Shown here piece by piece: positions 60,621 to 64,000 of a stretch of 64,000 nucleotides of DNA; within the stretch, counting starts at the first letter, position 1, and every line of letters starts with the position of its first letter. The notes under the pieces were generated by a model. It was given only the letters and a program-made list of their open reading frames with translations, had not been told where the DNA came from and ran no database searches. The position numbers and the translations under genes were made by a program. The DNA comes from Burkholderia sp. BCC0506 (GTDB lineage: Bacteria > Pseudomonadota > Gammaproteobacteria > Burkholderiales > Burkholderiaceae): assembly GCF_902833145.1 (NCBI RefSeq), contig NZ_CADFEN010000005.1:1-64000 (forward strand), written 5' to 3'.

Positions 60621-61214
60621 GTGACTCAACTGACGCTACCCGGATTCGATGTGCCGCCGCCGGTTCCCGTGCACCGCTTCTTTTTCGCCGCGATGCCGGA
60701 TCCGGCCACGGCGGTGCGCATTGCCGGCATGGCCGATAACATGCGGCTGAAGAAGGACAGGCCGGTGGGCACCGAGCGTCTGCATATCACGCTGGGCTCG
60801 CTGGGCGACTTCGCTTACGTGCCGGACGCTAAGCTTGCACGGGCTCGCGCGGTCGCGGACCGCATCGATGTGCGGTCTTTCCCGGTGAGGTTCGACAAGA
60901 TCGTCAGCTTCAACGGGCGGCCCGGTCGTCAGCCGCTGGTGCTGATGGGGAAGGCCGGTCTGGAAGACGTGATCGATTTTCGACGGCAGTTGCGAGACGC
61001 GTTGAAACGGGTCGGCGTGCCTGTTTTTCCCTCGAGTTTCACCCCGCACGTGACGCTGCTGTATGGCGCACAGAGGCCCGACGAGTACAGGATCGAACCG
61101 ATTACGTGGACCGTGTTCGACTTCGTCCTGATCGATAGCTGGCTCGGCAAGTCGCACTACGACGTGTTGGGGCGCTGGCCGTTGGGGACCGGCAGTGCAT
61201 CGGGACGATCTTGA
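60621..61214 (+). CDS. 2H phosphoesterase (RNA 2',3'-cyclic phosphodiesterase / 2'-5' RNA ligase family)
   Basis: A 197-residue protein with the two H-x-T-hydrophobic motifs of the 2H superfamily: HITLGSLGDF near residue 55 and HVTLLYGAQ near residue 145, placed symmetrically as in ThpR/LigT. N-terminal segment VHRFFFAAMPDPATA is also typical. It starts at a GTG (60621) because no earlier ATG in frame gives a family-like N-terminus. The gene is divergent from the exonuclease. Its natural RNA substrate is not known. Confidence 0.88.
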   Translation: MTQLTLPGFDVPPPVPVHRFFFAAMPDPATAVRIAGMADNMRLKKDRPVGTERLHITLGSLGDFAYVPDAKLARARAVADRIDVRSFPVRFDKIVSFNGRPGRQPLVLMGKAGLEDVIDFRRQLRDALKRVGVPVFPSSFTPHVTLLYGAQRPDEYRIEPITWTVFDFVLIDSWLGKSHYDVLGRWPLGTGSASGRS

Positions 61215-61388
61215 TGCCGCAAGTGCGCTGCCCCGGATCGAGCGGCACGCGCGGCAGAAACGCGACGGCTTCAGGTGGATCGGCGGATGTCGATCGTGGT
61301 TCGGTGTGCGACGATCCGGCACTCGGCGGGTAGCCAGCCCCGCGATGGAGCGGGCGCGTCGCGGCGATGTGCAAGCGACGGTGGTGTA

Positions 61389-61891
61389 TCAGGCGGATGG
61401 CGGACGCGCGTTGGCCAGCGCCGCCGCTCGCTCGATCGCCCGTCGCGCGACGTCGCGCACGCCCGCGCTCATCGGCAAATCGTCGCGGTCGAGTGCGTCG
61501 ATGCCGAACCAGCGCGCGTCGAGCGCATCGTCGCCGGCGGCCGGCGTGCCGCGCAACCATCTGCACAGCACCGCGACCATGATGAAATGCTGGCGCACGG
61601 CGCCGTGCGCGTCGTAATCGAACCGTCCAGTGCGGTAAAGGCGTCGAGCGCCTCCACGTCGACTGTCGTCTCTTCCGCGATCTCGCGCACGACCGCATCC
61701 GCGAGCGGCTCGCCCGGCTCGATCTTGCCGCCGGGGAAGCCCCAGCAGCCTGCATCGGGCGGATTCGCGCGGCGCACGAGCAGCACGTCGCGTTCGCGCA
61801 GCACGATGCCGATCACGGCTGGGACGGGGCGCAAGGGTGTAGCGTTGCCGGTTGCGGACGTGCCGGTTGCGGACGTGCCGGTGGTGGACAT
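61389..61891 (-). pseudogene. NUDIX hydrolase gene with a frameshift
   Basis: The first part (from 61891) carries a complete NUDIX box: GFPGGKIEPGEPLADAVVREIAEE. Near 61624 the expected continuation (FDYDAHGAVRQHFIMVAVLC, then RWFGIDALDRDDLPMS) moves into another frame and runs to 61389. In the starting frame the protein instead turns into Arg/Ser-rich sequence and stops at 61469. Restoring one base after the codons for ALDG would rejoin the two parts to about 167 residues. Either a recent -1 mutation or a sequencing error. The intact family hydrolyses nucleoside diphosphate derivatives such as 8-oxo-dGTP. Confidence 0.82.
61847..61891 (-). repeat. Three 15-bp tandem repeats at the NUDIX start
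   Basis: Two identical copies of gccggttgcggacgt (61847-61861, 61862-61876) and one variant (61877-61891) encode GTSAT-like units directly after the start codon. In-frame copy number could vary. Confidence 0.7.
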
Positions 61892-61940
61892 GGGCGTGTC
61901 TACCCGTCGGTGCGAACGAACGCGTGGGCAGGCACGCGGC

Positions 61941-62825
61941 TCATCGCACGTCCCCGGTACGCTGTTCGATCGCGCGGATCACGGCGACCATGTCTGCCGC
62001 GCCATGTCCTGCCTGCTCGGTCTCGGCGTAAAGCGCGTGGCAAATGTCGAGCAGCGGCGACGCGATGCCGATGCCGCGCGCGGCTTCGGCGACGAGACGC
62101 GCATTCTTCAGCACGTCGGTGATCGCGGCCTGCACCGAGAAGTCTTCCGCGACGAGCTTGCCGAGCTTCACGCGCGACACGTCGCTGGCCATCGGGCCGG
62201 CGTTCAGCACATCGGCGAAGCGGGCGAGCTCGATACCGTGACGTTGCGCGAAATGCGTGGCTTCGGCGAGACCGGTGACCATCGTGATCAGGAACAGGTT
62301 GACGGCGAGCTTCATCGTCAGCGCCGACGGCACGTCGCCGCACACGAAGCTGTCGCGGCACAGCGGCTTCACGAGCGTGCGCACGGCATCGACGTCGTCC
62401 GGTGCGCCGGCCAGCATCACGACGAGCTGACCGGCTTCGGCCGGCTTGCGCGAGCCCGATACCGGCGCCTCGACGTAGCGGCCGGACGCGGCGGCGATTT
62501 CGTCGGCGAGCGCGCGCGAGTATTCGGGCGCATTCGTGCCCATGTTGACGATCGTGTGTCCGCCGACCCGGGCGGCAAAGGCGGCCGTGCCGCGTGCGAG
62601 CACGGCATCGATGGCCGCGTCGTTCGCGAGCATCAGGATCACGGTGCGGCAGGACGCGAATACGTCGTCGATGCCCTCGGCCACCCGTGCGCCGGCGGCG
62701 CGCAGCGCGTCGTCGCTGCCGTGCGAACGGCTCCACACGACGAGCGGCGTGCCGGCCCGCGCGAGATTGAGCGCCATCGGCGTGCCCATCACGCCGAGGC
62801 CGATGAATCCGACTGCGGTTTGCAT
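61941..62825 (-). CDS. NAD(P)-dependent beta-hydroxyacid dehydrogenase (3-hydroxyisobutyrate dehydrogenase family)
   Basis: A 294-residue oxidoreductase. The Rossmann motif GFIGLGVMGTPMALNLARAG is at the N-terminus. The substrate-binding EAPVSGSRKPAEAGQLVVML is near residue 120, and the catalytic Lys is in MKLAVNLFLI near residue 172. This set fits 3-hydroxyisobutyrate, tartronate-semialdehyde or glyoxylate/succinic-semialdehyde reductases; the exact substrate cannot be read from sequence. It lies downstream of the DUF971 gene on the same strand. Confidence 0.88.
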   Translation of the reverse strand: MQTAVGFIGLGVMGTPMALNLARAGTPLVVWSRSHGSDDALRAAGARVAEGIDDVFASCRTVILMLANDAAIDAVLARGTAAFAARVGGHTIVNMGTNAPEYSRALADEIAAASGRYVEAPVSGSRKPAEAGQLVVMLAGAPDDVDAVRTLVKPLCRDSFVCGDVPSALTMKLAVNLFLITMVTGLAEATHFAQRHGIELARFADVLNAGPMASDVSRVKLGKLVAEDFSVQAAITDVLKNARLVAEAARGIGIASPLLDICHALYAETEQAGHGAADMVAVIRAIEQRTGDVR

Positions 62826-62930
62826 GGTACGGCTCCCACGGTGGGTGAGACGATCGTGGGCGTCAGTATCGCAGCGTTTTCATACGCCCGCCATCCGGCC
62901 CGCGCGACCGCGGAAGCCGCGTCGTCGTCG

Positions 62931-63209
62931 CTACGCGAGGTCCGCCAGGTACGGCCACGGATAAATGCCGCGGGCATGGCCGTCGCCGAACAGGAAGCGG
63001 ACACCGTAGCCGAGCGCTTCCACGCCGTCGAGCGTCAGGTCGGGCCGCGCGTCGACGTGGCCGCCGTCGAGCCGGATCTTTCGGCATTCCGCGCACGGGC
63101 AACCGCCGCGCAATTGCACGTAGTCGATACGTTGCGACGCGCCGTCGGACCAGCGCAGCGTCAGTGTGCGCGCCGGGTGATCGAGTGCGATTTCGGTCGG
63201 CGCGATCAT
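62931..63209 (-). CDS. DUF971 (gamma-butyrobetaine hydroxylase-like N-terminal domain) protein
   Basis: A 92-residue protein consisting only of the DUF971 domain: LRWSDGASQRIDYVQLRGGC, with the Cys-rich GGCPCAECRK typical of a metal-binding knuckle, and YPWPYLADL at the end. The start at 63209 overlaps the stop of the HEAT-repeat gene as ATGA. Small DUF971 proteins are often found with Fe-S or Mrp-type genes. Function not established. Confidence 0.86.
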   Translation of the reverse strand: MIAPTEIALDHPARTLTLRWSDGASQRIDYVQLRGGCPCAECRKIRLDGGHVDARPDLTLDGVEALGYGVRFLFGDGHARGIYPWPYLADLA

Positions 63210-64000
63210 CGCGATGCCTCGTCGATCTGTCCGATCGCGATCCGCACGGCCTTGCGGACGTCGGGGTCGCGATCGTCGAGTGCGTCGTGCAGCGCGGGCA
63301 GCGTTGCGCGGTCGCGCAGTTCGCCGAGCGCAAGCGCGGCTTCCTTGCGCAGGTTGCTGATCGTATGCGAGAGCAGCGCGACGACGGCCGGCGCCGCAGC
63401 CGCATCGCGCAATTGCCCGAGTGCGCGCGCGGCGCGCAGGCGCACCTGCCAGTAGTCGTCGTCGAGCGCGGCGACGAGCGGCTCGCGTGCGGTCGCGATG
63501 CGCAGCTTGCCGAGCGTGGTCGCCGCTTCCTCGCGCACTTGCCATTCGGCGTCACGCAGCGCCGCGAGCAACGCGGTGACGACGGTGGCGTCGCCCGCCG
63601 CCGCAAACCCGATCGCGCCGACCGCGGCGCGCCGCACGTCCGCGTCGGTGTCCGCGGTCGCGACGCGGGCGAGCGGCGGCAGCGCGCGGTCGTCCTTCAG
63701 CCAGCCGAGCACGACGACCGCCTCCGCGCGCACGGCCGCGGCGCTCGCGTCGAGCGCGCGCAGCGCGGGCGCGAACGCGTCGGGGTCGCGCAACTCGCGC
63801 AAGCCGCGCAGCACGGCGCCGCGCACGAACGGCTCGGACCGGTCGGCCCATCGGCACAGCACGGCGCCCGATGCGGCGTCCTTCAGTTCGGACAGGCTCT
63901 GCGCGGCGGTCGTGCGCACGCCGTCGTCCGGGTCGAGCAGCGCGCGGCACAGCGCGTCGACGACATCGGGCTGCTCCCACGCGCCGAGCACGTGCGCGGC
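63206..64000 (-). CDS. HEAT-repeat protein, 5' part outside the window
   Basis: The visible 265 residues are a run of HEAT repeats of ~31 residues, each helix pair ending in patterns such as VREEAATTLGKL, VRLRAARALGQL, LRKEAALALGEL and VRKAVRIAIGQI. The frame stays open to the window edge (AAHVLGAWEQPD), so the start codon lies beyond 64000. Such proteins act as scaffolds or, in phycobilisome-lyase-like members, bind cofactors. The stop overlaps the DUF971 start by 4 bp, so the two genes are translationally coupled. Confidence 0.85.
   Translation of the reverse strand, partial: AAHVLGAWEQPDVVDALCRALLDPDDGVRTTAAQSLSELKDAASGAVLCRWADRSEPFVRGAVLRGLRELRDPDAFAPALRALDASAAAVRAEAVVVLGWLKDDRALPPLARVATADTDADVRRAAVGAIGFAAAGDATVVTALLAALRDAEWQVREEAATTLGKLRIATAREPLVAALDDDYWQVRLRAARALGQLRDAAAAPAVVALLSHTISNLRKEAALALGELRDRATLPALHDALDDRDPDVRKAVRIAIGQIDEASR

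Overview
The window reads as chromosomal DNA of a Burkholderia, most probably of the B. cepacia complex. It is GC-rich with strong third-position GC bias. Gene order (glnD, map, rpsB, tsf, pyrH, frr, uppS, cdsA, dxr, rseP, bamA, skp, lpxD, fabZ, lpxA, lpxB, rnhB, then ppsR/ppsA) and the proteins themselves are those of betaproteobacteria. The species cannot be fixed from the sequence alone. No rRNA, tRNA or CRISPR array was seen.

Layout. 0.1-5.4 kb (minus strand): rluB with a long repetitive basic N-terminal extension, glnD and map. 5.7-21.4 kb (plus strand): ribosomal protein S2, EF-Ts, UMP kinase, ribosome recycling factor, then the envelope block for undecaprenyl-PP, CDP-diacylglycerol, isoprenoid and lipid A synthesis plus BamA/Skp, then RNase HII and an rRNA methyltransferase. 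21.4-30 kb: divergent ppsR/ppsA, an NfeD/stomatin pair, divergent smpB and ratA-rnfH, an EamA exporter and a beta-propeller protein. 30-33 kb: a winged-helix-type regulator divergent from a DUF899/DUF2182 pair. 33.2-37.0 kb: guaB, a small membrane protein and guaA.

Accessory region, 37.0-59.4 kb. Directly after guaA lies a wrecked tyrosine-recombinase gene: an N-terminal arm-binding remnant with an in-frame stop, joined out of frame to a piece of the catalytic domain. The guaA 3' end is a known integration site, so the following 22 kb is probably an old, immobilised genomic island. It holds two gene sets. Set A (37.9-53.6 kb) is a GNAT acetyltransferase, a DUF6916-like protein, a phage-tail-collar protein, a 2655-residue protein with a LEPR motif, a DUF4347 domain and 14 tandem Ig-like repeats, a TolC-like lipoprotein, two HlyD-type adaptors and a PqqD-like/M50-metalloprotease/HlyD fusion. 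This looks like a tripartite secretion apparatus with its giant cargo but with no ABC ATPase. Set B (54.1-59.4 kb) is a Gly/Asn-rich protein, a 497-residue beta-rich protein with a Ser/Thr-rich amphipathic stretch, a 308-residue basic protein of unknown role, a FabB-type ketoacyl synthase and a dedicated acyl carrier protein, packed with overlapping or nearly touching ends. Set B suggests a surface or secreted assembly with its own acyl supply.

The right end (59.8-64 kb) returns to ordinary genes: a DEDDh exonuclease, a 2H phosphoesterase, a frameshifted NUDIX gene, a beta-hydroxyacid dehydrogenase, a DUF971 protein and a HEAT-repeat protein cut by the window edge.
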